A stretch of 64,000 bases of DNA, taken from positions 248,001-312,000 of the forward strand of contig JBBMOL010000046.1 in NCBI GenBank assembly GCA_037954665.1. The letters run 5' to 3'. How positions within the stretch are numbered: the stretch's first letter is position 1; every line of letters starts with the position of its first letter. Position numbers and translations under genes: made by a program. The notes beneath the pieces were generated by a model. The model was given only the letters and a program-made list of their open reading frames with translations, searched no databases and had not been told where the DNA came from. This DNA is from Laguncularia racemosa. Its lineage: Eukaryota > Streptophyta > Magnoliopsida > Myrtales > Combretaceae. This document shows, piece after piece, positions 1 through 11,822 of the stretch.

Positions 1-2514
1 AACAAATTCTAATCTTAGAGATGGTGGAAGACTTAACTTAAAGGGATAGAGATTCTAGTGAATTGTCTTCTTCATTGACATCAATTTGGATCTTGTTCTT
101 GAACTATGGGAACATTCTGGTTTGTTTGAATGGTTAATTATGGTGTTGGCCTGGGAAGGAAGAAAAGTCAAACAAAAACATCACTAACTGGATTTCTAAG
201 ACGAACACGAGTTGGGTCGCATATGAGTATGAGTCGGTTTACATCGGATCAAGTTGCGGGTTTGGAGTAGATGAATGGTGGTGGTCTCCTTAAGTGTTTT
301 AGCGGTCATTGAGAGCGATTAAAGAGTAGTTCCCTAGGTTTTCTAGGGTATAAGATGCAAATTTGGTGTTAGTTTTTCCTAAAGACTAGCCTAAGGTGGT
401 GCTCGAGGGGTAGCCGATGATGGGGAAGTTGGTGTTTTTTCCAATCTCGTGGCATAGGAAGGAATTAGGACTAAAAGTTGGGTTTTTCTAAAATTAGGAG
501 CTATTGTGGTCCTATTGGTGCCTAAATGGAGGTCTGCGATGGGGTGTTGGTGGAGTCATCCTAAAGAGAAGGTGGCGGTCGGCGGGTATGGGTATTCCTA
601 CAAAGAGAAAGTGGTTATGTGAGCTTATGGGTGTGTGTTTTTTAGTGCTTCTGAAGGTCCCTAAAGTTATGGTACCTTAGTTTATTTATAGGAGTCCATA
701 AATGACCTTAGAGGAGGGTGGATTGCACTGAATCCGATTTTCGAACCCCAATGTATAATGCCCCCCCTAAAAAAATGGACTTGGAATGGCCAAATTCATC
801 CTCGCCTTCTTCTCGATATCCTCGACCGAAGGTTGAAGATAATCATGTGCCATTCGCATGTTGCCATGTGGCAGCCAAAGGGAAAAAAAAAATGAAAATG
901 GCATAAAGTGCATCCTGCTTGTTTCCAACCTATGACCGATACTCCTCTACACGATGCGTGGACAATATATGGACCAACTGTGCTGGCCCTTTTCTTGGTT
1001 TTCTTTTACAATTAAATTGCATTTTAACTGGCTATCCTAATTGATTGTTGTGGTTTTGAGGTTCCTGAGTTTAATTCAGATACCTATATTTCCTTATTTT
1101 TATTGAAAATATTCATATTTTTTATTTTTTTGCTATTTTTTGTTATTATTGTTGTCGTTATTATTATTATTATTTATTTATTTTTGTTATTTTTTATTGT
1201 TATTATTATTTTCAATTATTTATGTTTTATTATTTTATTATTTTAATTTTTTTATCTTGTAAACTAAGCTCTTTTTTATTGTTAATTATTATTATTATTT
1301 TAAGAAAAAATCTAGAGTGGGAAAAAATGGGGTATCTACACACTAGATAAGTCTTCAATTCAAACCCTTTACAAAGAAGGTACATGTAATGAATCCTTTG
1401 TTTAAAAAAAATTCCACTAGCATATGCACCTTTATAGAAAAACATATGTCAACTAAATGTGTATACATTATATGCACTTTCAAGATACTACTTACTTACT
1501 AACTTTTTCCCATACCCTATTTTAATACTATTTTTTCGAAAATACATTTTTTATGTACTTTATTCACCAATAATGTGGATAGAAGTAGGAATACTTTTAA
1601 TTTCATCTTTTAATGAAAAAATTGTGCGTTGAAGATGAAATCTTATCTTTTAACAAAATATGTGTCCTCAAAATGTGATTGTATCTCAACATTAAAAATC
1701 ATATTTTGAAAACATAATTATGTAAAGTACTTTTTAGCAATACTTTTGCATGTGATGTATTTTGTGAATTATTTATTAAAAAAATGATATATATATATTT
1801 GCTTTTCCTACAATATACCTTAGTTGTTAGTATTTGGGGAAAAAAATTGTTGGTACTAATATGCTATATATATGAATAAGTGGTGGAAAAAATCAAGTAT
1901 ATTGTGATATATGGTATTGATAGTAAGTAGTTTGTAAAAAAAAAAAAAAGGGATCATTTATGTTTTATATAAATTGTCAAATATAAAAAATTTACTAAAA
2001 TTTATAAACCAAGGTATTAATAGTAATAGAATTGAAAACTTTTTGAACTACTTAAACACTATATAATGAAGGTTTAGGCTTTATGTGCAATGGTTGTGCC
2101 TATAAGGATGTTACGAAATGGGTTGTCATAAGGTACCTAACCTACCCGATTCGGTAAAAATTCTATATGGTTCTATGAAACGAAGGGTTTCAGATTGGAT
2201 TTTAAGATTTAATAATAATAATAAAAAAAATCGAACTTAGTAATATAATAATATTTAAAGTTTACACATTACACTTTTAAAAAATAATAATTAATAAAAA
2301 TATTTTGAAGTTTAAAAAATCCTGAACTGTATGTCTCAACTCACAATCTTACGTTTGGTCTACACAGTATGTCTTAAGCTACACTACGCCCTATGCCTTA
2401 TCCTATTGTTGTTTGTCTCTCGTCTTTTCATCCCTACTCTCTCTTTCATCATTTCAACTTTGAAGTTTTTTTTTTTCACACACACCACACCTCTAAGCTT
2501 CAATCCTCTCCTCT
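1..2514. other. AT-rich flank, no gene recognised
   Basis: I see no coding region that resembles a known family. A short open frame at 718-906 has low-complexity, lysine-rich content and no recognisable motif. The stretch is AT-rich, with homopolymer runs and a TTATT-type simple repeat. It may be old transposon debris, but nothing identifies a family. Confidence 0.5.
1128..1300. repeat. TTATT/TTA-rich simple sequence
   Basis: The stretch is almost entirely T and A, built from irregular TTA and TTATT units interspersed with short T runs. No coding potential is seen on either strand. Confidence 0.7.
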
Positions 2515-2523
2515 ATCCTCTTT
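2515..2523 (+). repeat. 9-bp target-site duplication, left copy (MULE)
   Basis: ATCCTCTTT lies immediately outside the left terminal inverted repeat and recurs exactly at 10327-10335. Nine bases is the duplication length typical of Mutator-like elements. Confidence 0.9.
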
Positions 2524-2686
2524 AGGGGAACACTCTTAAATGTTTTTTTTTTTTAATTTCTCAAATTTTGTATGTGTAATAATTATTCCAAAAATAGGTT
2601 TCGAAGGCATGGACCTAGTTTGTAACTTCTTTTTTTTTCTAAAAATTTGCAAAACTAAAGGTGCATACTAGGTTGGCATCTTCAAT
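2524..2686 (+). repeat. MULE left terminal inverted repeat
   Basis: Read inward it begins AGGGGAACACTCTTAAAT. It aligns with the reverse complement of 10167-10326 across about 160 bp with scattered substitutions and small indels. Shared blocks include AATAATTATT, TTTCGAAGGC and AATTTGCAAAA. Confidence 0.88.
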
Positions 2687-3537
2687 TGGGCACAAATAAC
2701 GTCTGCACCTTTAGTTCTACCACCCCTAATTAATCCCACCATCCAATTTTTTTTTAACTTAACATTGATCGTCCATAGAAAAAGCAAGTCATGGACACTA
2801 CAGTATGTTAAAGTAATAATACAATATAGAAACAAAAGACATTTGTTTTTATTTTCCCTTTTGCAAACTCTATCTCTTCATTTTTTTTTCTCTCATTTGC
2901 AGGAAGAAGAACAAGTACTTGTGTAAATCGAAAAAGTAGGATTTGAACAAATACACTAAGATATATCATTTCTTGAATGATTAATCAATTGTAGTATGTT
3001 TCTTTACAAAAAGTTGAAGTATTTTTTTTTTTTGTTATTGTATTTGATATTAGTATTTGAAGAAATTGTTGCTATAATGTTATGTTTTGTAAAAAATATT
3101 ACTGCTTGTTGTTAGTTTGTAGTATATTAGACATGATTTATGTAGATCTTGTAATACATAACATGTGACAGTTAATTTTTATGTTAGTTTGAGAATATTT
3201 TATATTGATGAAAAATTTAATAGTATTTGTAAATGTCAAATTTAAAATATTATCTGTGTTATTATAAAAAAAATATTATAACAGTTTTTTTTTTTTTGCA
3301 AAATAATTTTTACAATGTTATTATTTAAATTCACGAATTTTGTTGCACAATAATGGGGAAAAATTAAATTTAAATTGATATGGAAATTTGTGATTTTTTT
3401 TACTAATTTTTACAATGTTGTTATTTTAAATTGTCATTTTTTTAAATAGCTGATAGTTTATATATATATATATTGTGGATAGTAATATTGTGGCTAGTAA
3501 TTAGGGGTTAGAATATGATAAGGATCCGGTCAAAAAG

Positions 3538-6500
3538 TTGAAATTAAGGAAAAATGTCAACTACACCGACTTCTTATACAAAATATGTCAAAGTATCGAA
3601 GTTGATCAAACCGAAGTGGGGGTTGAGATAATTCACAAGCATCTCGTGTTTCATAAGGGTAGTGCATCTTATGCCTTGATGGCAATTAGAGATGGTGAAG
3701 ATGTTGAAAATTTCATTGAGACGGTTGAATTCTATGGAGATCGTGACATACAACAGTTGTACATTAAAATTTTTTACGATTTGAGGGGCTCCTCTAAAAG
3801 ACACACATTCGAAGCAAGTAGGCAACCACATTCGTCACATAACATGGAAGAAATGCAGCTTGAGCTATTGACATTTAAACCCTCAATTCCAACCTTGTTG
3901 GAAGGTAATGATGAAGATGAAATAGATAGAGCAGTTACTCTAGTATTATAACAACTAGAAACATGTGATTCGTACATGATTTGTTTAGATGCGGAAACTG
4001 TAATAAACACCAATGTAGGAATGGGTGTTAAGGAAGAGAGTACCAATTATGAGAAGAGTTCTGAGGAGTAAGATAGGGAAAGTGAAAAAAATGGGGATGA
4101 AGTACTTGAAGAGGACTCTTCAATTGTACCTGCATACTCAACACGGGCAATATATTAGTTAGAGCAGGTTAAACCACCAAGCATGATAGTTAGAGATCCT
4201 ATTTCATACTATAACATTATCGATGATGATAGTTGCATTTATTTCGAACAGGAGCAAAATAATATTTGTAGTGATTCAAGCAATAGTAACGATTTGTACA
4301 TTAGCATGAGATTTAGAACAAAAGTAGATGTGACTCAAGTAGTGAAGACTTATCATGTGAAGAACCATTGTAACTTCACTGTTATAGAATCTAGTCTATT
4401 GGTTTGGTCTATTTATTGTTTAAGAAGAGACGATGGTTAAAAATGGAGGTTTGGGCTCGAAAAAAGAAGCTAGAAGGCATCTTCGTAGTGACAAGATTTG
4501 AAGGTCCACATACATCCATTAACCCACTGATTAGTGAGGATCACCCACAATTATATTGCAATCTTCTCACTAGCTGGTTTGTAAATCTTGTTAGGGACAA
4601 TCCTAATATGAAGGTTGCGGAGCTTACTTTTATTGTTGAACAAGAATTTAGCTATAGGATAAGCAAAAAATGAGTTTGGGAAGGGAAGAAACAGGCTATA
4701 GAGCATGTGTATAGAAATTGGGGGAAATCTTACAATGAACTCCTTAAGCTTCTAAATGCCATAAGAAATACAAATCCTGAAATATGAATTGATTAGGAGT
4801 GGAACAAATCAACTACCCCTAGGGTATCTACTTTAAAGTGGGTATTCTAAGCATTTAGCCCATACATTACGATGTGGAGATTCCTAGACAAGTAATTACC
4901 ATTGACGTAACTTTTTTGTATAGGAAGTATACTCACAAGTTGCAAATTGCTTATTGCATTAATGGTAACAACCATATATTTCTATAAGCATTCTCTCTTA
5001 TAAATCAGGAAACAACTGAAACATGGGGCTGGTTTTTTAGGAAATTAAAGAAATATGTTGTTAACGACCGTGCAGGTTGTAAAACCATTTGCCTCATATC
5101 AAATAGACACACCGGTATCAAGTTGTCAGTTGAAGAAGAAGTCAATGGATAGCACCCTCCATTTGCAGTGTGGCAGTTTTATTTACGACACCTTGCAAGT
5201 AACTTTAACTCAGCATATAAAAACATGTAATGCAAGAGGTTGGTTACATACATTGGGTTGCAAGCACAAGCTTAAAAGTTGAACTTTGTGATGGAGCAAA
5301 TGGGAATCCTTAAGCCTAATGCTTTAGATTGGTTTGATGATGTGTCGTTGGATATGTAAATGCTAGCTCATAACTGATGAGGATCGGCTAGCATGAAAAA
5401 AGAATGAGCCCAAATTCCATGATCCATTACATGGCATTAGAGGCCTAATGACCAGAGCTAAAGCTAAAAGAATGAACGAAGATCTACAAGGACTAATCAT
5501 GGACTTGCAAGCCAAGGAATTAAGCTACATTAAAAGAGCACATACATATGTCAACTTGATTCACGTGACCATAGAAGGATGAAATAATTTAGGGACATTA
5601 AATATTTATGTGGACCGCTACACTAAAAGATACATTCGGTTTTGTTAATGTTTATTTTTATTTGTTGGTTTGTTATTTATGTTATTCAGTTGCCTACTCA
5701 GTGACACAAGGATAGAATAGACAACTTAGGATTTTTAGTATTTGTTTTGGTTTGTAATTTATATTATTTAGTTACCTACTCGGTTACATGAGGATAAGGT
5801 AACAAATAAATTAGGTAACTTAGGATTTCCATATTGTGTTAGGTTTTTCCATATTATATTCGTGTGCTATATAGGTCGTGCAAGGGGGCTAGCCAAAGAC
5901 AACTTTGATATATGAAAACACATCTTTTTCGTGAGATACAAAATACCTCTTTTTGTTATTTTGCAGAAGAACTTTTCTATAGGATTCTTAACCGAATTAC
6001 TAGGAATAACTTTTGATAACTTAGGTTACAGTCAACGGGTTTGATTGGGGTCTAGTTACACATCGCTTATTCAAGATGATCCTCGGGATAATTGAAACCA
6101 ACTAGCATCGTTGGGGTTCTAGGTTTAACATACCTAAGGTTACACACGTCAATAACGATTGTTATTGGTTTTGGTATATGACCTCCAACATTATTGAAAG
6201 CTACAATTTCGTGTTAAGGGGGGCTCGGGGGGTTAACTATAACTGCTTTAGTAAAGAAGATGTTCTACAATTGTGTAGTGTACTTTGTCAAGAAGCATTC
6301 GAAGGCTTTGAAGAATATGGTGAAAGGTAGAATTTTTACCAAATATGTAACAAAAAAAAATCGATAGATGGAGTTCACGAGCTAGTAATCATAGGGTCAT
6401 TGACTATAGTAGGTAGGACAGACTTTTTAAAGTGCTCACTGGTAGTCATCGTATGGTAAGTAGGTTGAGGGGAGTAGACCGAACGCACATTGTTGACTTT

Positions 6501-6983
6501 GCCCATAGCACATATAGTTGCCAAAAGTGGCAAATATACACAATCCTATACTCCTACACCCATGTAATAGTTGCGTCAATTAGGCTCGACCTGATGCATT
6601 CTATACCTAATTAGTACAAGTGAATGTAGCAAGAGATGACATATAGGATGTACTTCATGCCTATAAGCAACGAGCTTGATTGGGAGTTGGTACACTTCTC
6701 GTCACTCTACCCAAGGGAAAAGCCTCGCACAGAAAAAGGAAAACCGAGGCAAAAAAGATATCACATGAAGATAGACATTAAGGAGGATTTAGATAAAATC
6801 ATATGTGGACTTTATCGAGGGAAAGGCTATAATAAAATAACGTGCCTACGTCGATATGATAATGGTAAACAATGGATATCAATATGCTTGATTTCACAAA
6901 TGTCAACTAAACCTTACACCTGTAGGTTATCTATGCATTGCATGTGTAATGCTAACATTATCTGTTTTCATTGTGTAGCTTAG
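3538..6983 (+). pseudogene. Decayed MuDR-type MULE transposase
   Basis: Several frames together cover a MULE transposase in order. The N-terminal part spans 3538-3951. The MuDR DNA-binding region lies around 4300-4680, with the motif VWARKKKLEGIFVV. A transposase catalytic region lies around 4890-5220, including ITIDVTFLYRKYTHKL and a WGWFF block. A SWIM-like zinc finger lies near 6480-6570 (C and H residues in TYSCQKWQ followed by a histidine). A basic and cysteine-bearing tail lies near 6700-6860. Stops and frameshifts separate every block, so no functional transposase can be made. The product would have cut and moved the element in the nucleus. The start at 3538 is only the beginning of the longest open frame. 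Confidence 0.85.
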
Positions 6984-7979
6984 GTGAATGAGGATCCTTT
7001 ATAGAGGTTGACGGTTTTTCTACATTTATATTTACAATTTTGTAATTTCTTAAGATGTTGTAATAAATTATTCTTTTTTTTTTTTATTATGCTCCATTCG
7101 CTTTTACGTTTTCTTTCATAATTGTTTGTAAGCTTTTTCAATATTTATTAGATTTATCAGACAATGTCAAACAAATGCATATAAATTCATTAGACAACAT
7201 TAATTTCCATAAATGATGTAGTAGATAATGTTAAGAAATTTATCAATTTCATATATTAATTTACATAAACTAAAACCTAAAATGGAAGCTATACATATGA
7301 AATTAATAACAAAAAATAGATTCCTATCCCATCCTATTCTTTCCCCTCGTGAATTGTCTAGTTGGTCGGGCACATGCGTTTGTTAACTCTCTTAATGGCC
7401 TTAGACATAGAGCAAAAGGAGCTTGTGACTCCTATGTTGGATGCTGTTGGAAGGTATCATCAAATACTCAAGGAAGCACTAGACTCCATTTTGTAAGACA
7501 ATTTAATGATTCACCTTGATACATAGGTTATTTACTAAAGCATTTCTTCTATGGGGCTAGCAATGTTGGAATAGGACCATTGACAGAATGATGATGTAGC
7601 GTCACATATGTGCTGAAAATCGGGCTTGAGCTGTCATACATCATATCGAAATCTATTGGGAATTGTTGGTCATGTGTTGGATTCTCTTGTACCTCAACCT
7701 GGTTTTGAGGTCATTGACGTCCTGTGGTCTTAGGGTGTGAAGGAATCGGCTATGATTGGAAGACTTCGGTTGGTTATGCCTCAACCTCCACCCCTACGAC
7801 ATTCTGCTGATGCGCCTGCAAGTACATCATTACTCCTCCCGTGACGATGCATGAAATAAAGACTACAAGTAGCTATTCTAATGGTTGTGTCAAGATCCAA
7901 TGATAGGCGGATTTGTCTTAACGTATCACCCTACATATTGGAACAAAATGTAAATAAAATAAGGAATAGTCATGCAATG

Positions 7980-9320
7980 ATTCACCCAGCTAGTATTGAT
8001 GTTGTACTTACTAGAAATTTAAGAATAGCCCTCATGCATTTGATATATAGTAGATCGATCGATCTATACCACTGCATGTATTCCTCATGCACACCATTAG
8101 GCCCCTCCATGTATACCACCCAATCTACACGCTGTTCCCATAAGGCTACATACACAGTATGCTACATTAGCCAATCCACATCAACCCTCTCACACAGGTC
8201 GATTTGATAAAGCTTTAGCTACGTATTCACTAGCTGTGGGATATATTAAAAGCCTCCTAAACTGCCTTACTACATGGTCGGGGTAATGCCACTCAATTAT
8301 GTGGAAACATATGAGTAGCACTCAAACAGTCCAAATGTGCATGCCATTTTCTATAGAAATGTAGTAGGACATTAATTAGATTCCCAAAATATAGCTCCCA
8401 TTCGACTTGAAGGATATAAAATAATATTTAATGTTAACGATCAATATGATGAAATGGAAAAAAAAAATTGGTTATTGAAATACCTATGCGATGCTCTACC
8501 TATTGAGTACATCCTAATATGTGCCTACAACATGGGTCAGGTGAAGCTAAATGTCCCTCTGCGGATTCTAATGTGTAGCCTAGGGAGCTCTAATTTCTAT
8601 ATATAGGCTATGTTGGCTAAGGGGTGCTATGTAGTGGAATTTATCTCAAGCCCACACTTAGAGGAGAATGGCAGTCTCTCTAATCTCGTGTGTCGATGGC
8701 AATGATACAACATAAAGTTGCCGATATAACTAGGCTAGACACATAGACCCTCGGCTATACGTCACAGCAATGTCAAAATGCTTCAACAGAGGTAAAACAT
8801 CGCATTGACAAGGGCGCTTGATTTATTGGTAAAGATAAATCCCCTTAGTAGCTACAATATATACACATACGTATAATGATGGATTTGCTTTGCCTCGAGG
8901 GCCTTTTGGAAGGATTATGAATATAACACGTAGCCACATCATGCTAATGTACCCCCCCTACTACTAGACCCTAGCCTCACCCCCCAACAACCTTTCACAT
9001 ATTACACCTCCAATCCAGACAACTACTCCCTGTAACTGCTTAACTATCAATGGGGAGGTCTAGTTGGACCTCTACATTTTACAAGGTGATAGTAAACTCC
9101 CCTTTCGACAGGTAAAATGTGTTCATCTTTGGCCTCCATAGTTTGACCAAGGCTAGGTGCCAATCCAATAGAATGAATGGCAAACGACTCACATTTTCGA
9201 ATCTCGCCAAATGCAAGTATAGCTTAATTTGAGGATCGACGGTGATGATGCGCTCGTTGTGATGGAGTGACAACTCATGACATCGAACAGCAAGACATGA
9301 TTGGTTTTAAAATGATAACA
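7980..9320 (-). pseudogene. Decayed plant mobile domain (PMD, MAIN/MAIL1-like) gene
   Basis: The N-terminal part on the minus strand (about 9320-9079) is a clear match to the opening of the plant mobile domain. It has LYLHLARFENVSRL, then LDWHLALVKLWRPKMNTFYL, then a GEFTITL strand. Further on, near 8270, comes a WHYPDHVVRQFRRL block, and near 8090-8170 VYVALWEQRVDWVVY, as expected for the C-terminal half of the domain. In-frame stops interrupt the middle. In plants this domain occurs both in host genes (MAIN, MAIL1) and inside transposons. Here it lies inside the MULE, reading toward the transposase, so it is element cargo. No function can be inferred for this broken copy. Confidence 0.8.
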
Positions 9321-9509
9321 AGTGAAATGTTATACTATTTATAATGAAACATAAAGTAATGAAAAAGTTCAAGGTCATTTATCTCTTTGTCCCAAATGGC
9401 TTGTGATCAATATCCCTCTTGCTTTGTTAACATTGAAGAATCAAAGGGTCCATACTCCATTTATTATGCAAAAAAAAAAAAAGAAAAAGAAAATGCTACC
9501 ATTAATATC

Positions 9510-10095
9510 AAAATATTAATTAACAACTTATTAGCAACTATTTACTATTTAATTAACGATTAATTAACAGCAACTTAACTTTAAAACTAATTTTATAATA
9601 ACACACAATGATATTACATTTGCAATCAATATGAAATTTTTTAGTAATTATTTTTTTTGACGATTAATTAATAACATATTAACAACTAATTACTATTAAT
9701 TAATGGTTAATTAACAATAACTTAATTTTATAACTAATTCTGCAAAACATACAAATATATTACATTTACAATCGACACAAAAATTTTCACTAATTAATTC
9801 TCTAATAATTAATTAATGACATATTAACAACTAATTACTATAATTAACAACAACTTAATTTTAAAACTATTTTAAAAAAAACACACAAACATATTACATT
9901 TACAATCAACACAAAATTTTTCACTAATTAATTTTTTAATAATTAATTAATGACATATTAACAACCAATTATTGTTAATTAACAACTTAATTTAATAACT
10001 ATTTTTATAAAAATACACAATTATATTACATTTACAATTAACACAAAATTTTTCACGAATTAATTAATGATATATTATGACTAATTACTATTATA
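9510..10095. repeat. AT-rich subterminal tandem array in the MULE
   Basis: At least four degenerate copies of an AT-rich unit recur. The marker ATTACATTT(A/G)CAAT begins near 9613, 9759, 9893 and 10025, giving spacings of about 146, 134 and 132 bp. Each copy also contains TTAATTAA-type motifs. The array ends about 70 bp inside the right inverted repeat. Confidence 0.85.
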
Positions 10096-10166
10096 GGTTT
10101 GCAAAATTCCATTATATTATTGGATGGTGAGGATAATGTTAGAAAAATATTACACAATACAATTAT

Positions 10167-10326
10167 ATTGAAGGTGCAGTCTCGGTGTGCGCCTTCAATT
10201 TTGCAAATTTTGGGAAAAAAGAAGTCGCAAATTAGGTTCGCGCCTTCGAAACTTATTTTTGAAATAATTATTATAGATACAATATTTCAGAAATTAAAAA
10301 AAAATCAATATTTAAGAGTGTTACCC
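10167..10326 (-). repeat. MULE right terminal inverted repeat
   Basis: The reverse complement begins GGGTAACACTCTTAAATA and follows the left inverted repeat for about 160 bp. It shares the TTTCGAAGGC and AATTTGCAAAA blocks. The 9-bp target duplication follows directly. Confidence 0.88.
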
Positions 10327-10335
10327 ATCCTCTTT
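10327..10335 (+). repeat. 9-bp target-site duplication, right copy (MULE)
   Basis: ATCCTCTTT is an exact copy of 2515-2523 and directly follows the right inverted repeat. Confidence 0.9.
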
Positions 10336-10857
10336 GTCTCTCGTCTCTCCCTTGGGCCTCATTATTCTACATTCTTTAAATAGAATAGCTCCGGCAACTC
10401 ACTTTTATCTCTCCATCTCCGTTTAGTCTCTTGTCACTCCATCACCTTCTCTTGTCTTGCACTATGGTGTTATCTATCTATCTCCTTCTGTTGTCTATCA
10501 TTACTCGACTCAGTCTCATCTCAGCATTCTTAGCTCTCATCTCTCGGCTCTCTCGTCTCAATCCTCTTGATGTAAATATTTAATATTATGCAATTTTTGG
10601 AATCAAAATGGGTCGGGTCGTAATTAGGTTTTAAAATACCTTATAGGGATGAGTTTTGGTACCATAAAAAACCCTATAAGATTTCGGGGCAGATTTTGGG
10701 ATTAAATATTCCCTATTGGGTTAGGTTTGGATTCCATGCAATACGTCTCAAACTTGCCTTGATAGTGTTTCTATGCGTCTATTGTTTGACAAAAACACTA
10801 ATCTTTTTATGTATTTTTGCTTTTGCTGAATTTCTTTTTAGCTACACGGCCATTGGA
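10336..10857. other. Intergenic sequence between the MULE and the host gene
   Basis: The first part is CT-rich (TCTC/TCTCG runs to about 10560), followed by AT-rich sequence. No coding region is recognised. It is part of the 5' flank of the SPRY/LisH gene. Confidence 0.5.
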
Positions 10858-11355
10858 GTATTGAGTAAGTTTGCCTTTTTAGGGGAAACTTATTTTTAAA
10901 ATACAGCTTTGCCAAAATTAATTATTAGAATATTGTATCAAAATCGTATCTTGAACATACGATTTGCGGTTTTTTAAATTTTTTTATATAACTCACTGTT
11001 TGAACATGCGAGTTATGATTTTTTCTTTCTGACTAACGATTGTGTATAGTAATATATTATAATGATGGCTATTTTAAAAGGGAGTAGGAAGGAAATCGCA
11101 TATTAGAAATGCGAGTATGAAAATCACATATTGAATATGATTTCTATGGAACTCACGTATTGAATATGATTTTTATGAAACTCACTTGCTCAATATACAA
11201 TTTCCATCATTTATTGCATTTTCATAATGCAATTTATATGAGATAAAATGATATAATCAAATTGCAAATTCAACATACGATTTTAAGAAGGTATTTACGC
11301 AATTATTTTTGTTATAATTATATTTTAAAAATAAGTTTGCCTAACTGACTCAATA
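10858..11355. mobile_element. Inverted-repeat element (MITE-like) with internal palindromes
   Basis: The outer ends carry TATTGAGT on the left and ACTCAATA on the right. Just inside, AAACTTATTTTTAAAATA (near 10884) is matched in inverse by TATTTTAAAAATAAGTTT near 11320. Between the arms are at least seven short imperfect palindromes. No open frame is present. A clean target duplication was not found, so membership in a named family is not claimed. Confidence 0.55.
10941..11283. repeat. Cluster of short palindromes with TTGAA-like loops
   Basis: Imperfect palindromes of about 22-25 bp lie at about 10941-10965, 10991-11014, 11092-11116, 11121-11143, 11150-11172, 11178-11203 and 11259-11283. 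An example is AATCGTAT, a TTGAAC-type spacer, then ATACGATT. The arms vary together in places: ATCG pairs with CGAT in one unit and ACTC with GAGT in another. Confidence 0.65.
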
Positions 11356-11596
11356 TTTTGGCTACTGTATATACTGAAATTTATTTATTATTTTTAAATA
11401 AGCATCATTTTCACTCGATTCTCATATGCCTGTTCTGGCTGATTGATACAACAAAAAACGAAAAAAATAAAGAAGGGAAGAGAAAACTGACTACTAAAAA
11501 CTTGAAAACTGATCCACCTCCGGTTTTCCACCGTAGACGAACGGAACTCATCCGAGAGACTGAGTGAAAGAAGCAAAAGCTCTGTTAAGTGCCCCC

Positions 11597-11612
11597 TTTT
11601 ATATATGTATAT
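11597..11612 (+). promoter_or_regulatory. Candidate TATA box of the SPRY/LisH gene
   Basis: TTTTATATATGTATAT follows a C-rich stretch about 210 bp upstream of the first coding ATG. A CT-rich leader (TTCTTTCTTTCC near 11682-11697) follows, as is common in plant 5' UTRs. The transcription start is not visible from sequence alone. Confidence 0.45.
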
Positions 11613-11772
11613 GTTAATTTGAAAACAGCACACCAGCCAAGTTAAAAAAAAAAGACTGCAGCACTCTCTAGCACGTTCAGATTCTTTCTTTCTTTCCGTC
11701 TTTTCGTAGAGAACACTCATTTACAATTTCGTTTCAGTAACCCCCCCTCCACCCCAAATCCAACCCAAACCA

Positions 11773-11796
11773 ATGCTGCGATTTTCTTGCCACTGA
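11773..11796 (+). CDS. Short upstream ORF (7 codons) in the leader
   Basis: An ATG at 11773 opens a seven-codon frame that ends in TGA at 11794-11796. It is 26 nt upstream of the main ATG at 11823 and in a different frame. It will matter only if transcription starts upstream of it. It could lower translation of the main frame; that is an inference. Confidence 0.4.
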   Translation: MLRFSCH

Positions 11797-11822
11797 GAGT
11801 TCTAGGGTTTCACTTCAACGCA

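Larger units (their letters stand above)
2524..10326 (+). mobile_element. Mutator-like element (MULE) carrying a plant mobile domain gene
   Basis: The element is about 7.8 kb. Its ends are terminal inverted repeats of about 160 bp (2524-2686 and 10167-10326), flanked by a perfect 9-bp duplication. It holds two decayed genes that converge: a MuDR-type transposase on + (3538-6983), and on - (about 7980-9320) a plant-mobile-domain protein beginning near the right end. An AT-rich tandem array lies next to the right inverted repeat. Plant MULEs that carry host-like genes, including mobile-domain genes, are known; this copy looks dead because both reading frames are full of stops. Residual uncertainty is one base at the left tip (2524 or 2525). 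Confidence 0.9.

Noticed and set aside
718..906. Short open frame near the left end
   Set aside because: 62 codons, low complexity, no family resemblance and no flanking gene signals.
10941..11283. Possible CRISPR-like array
   Set aside because: Units are imperfect palindromes with variable arms and irregular spacing, with no constant repeat and no unique spacers, in a plant genome.
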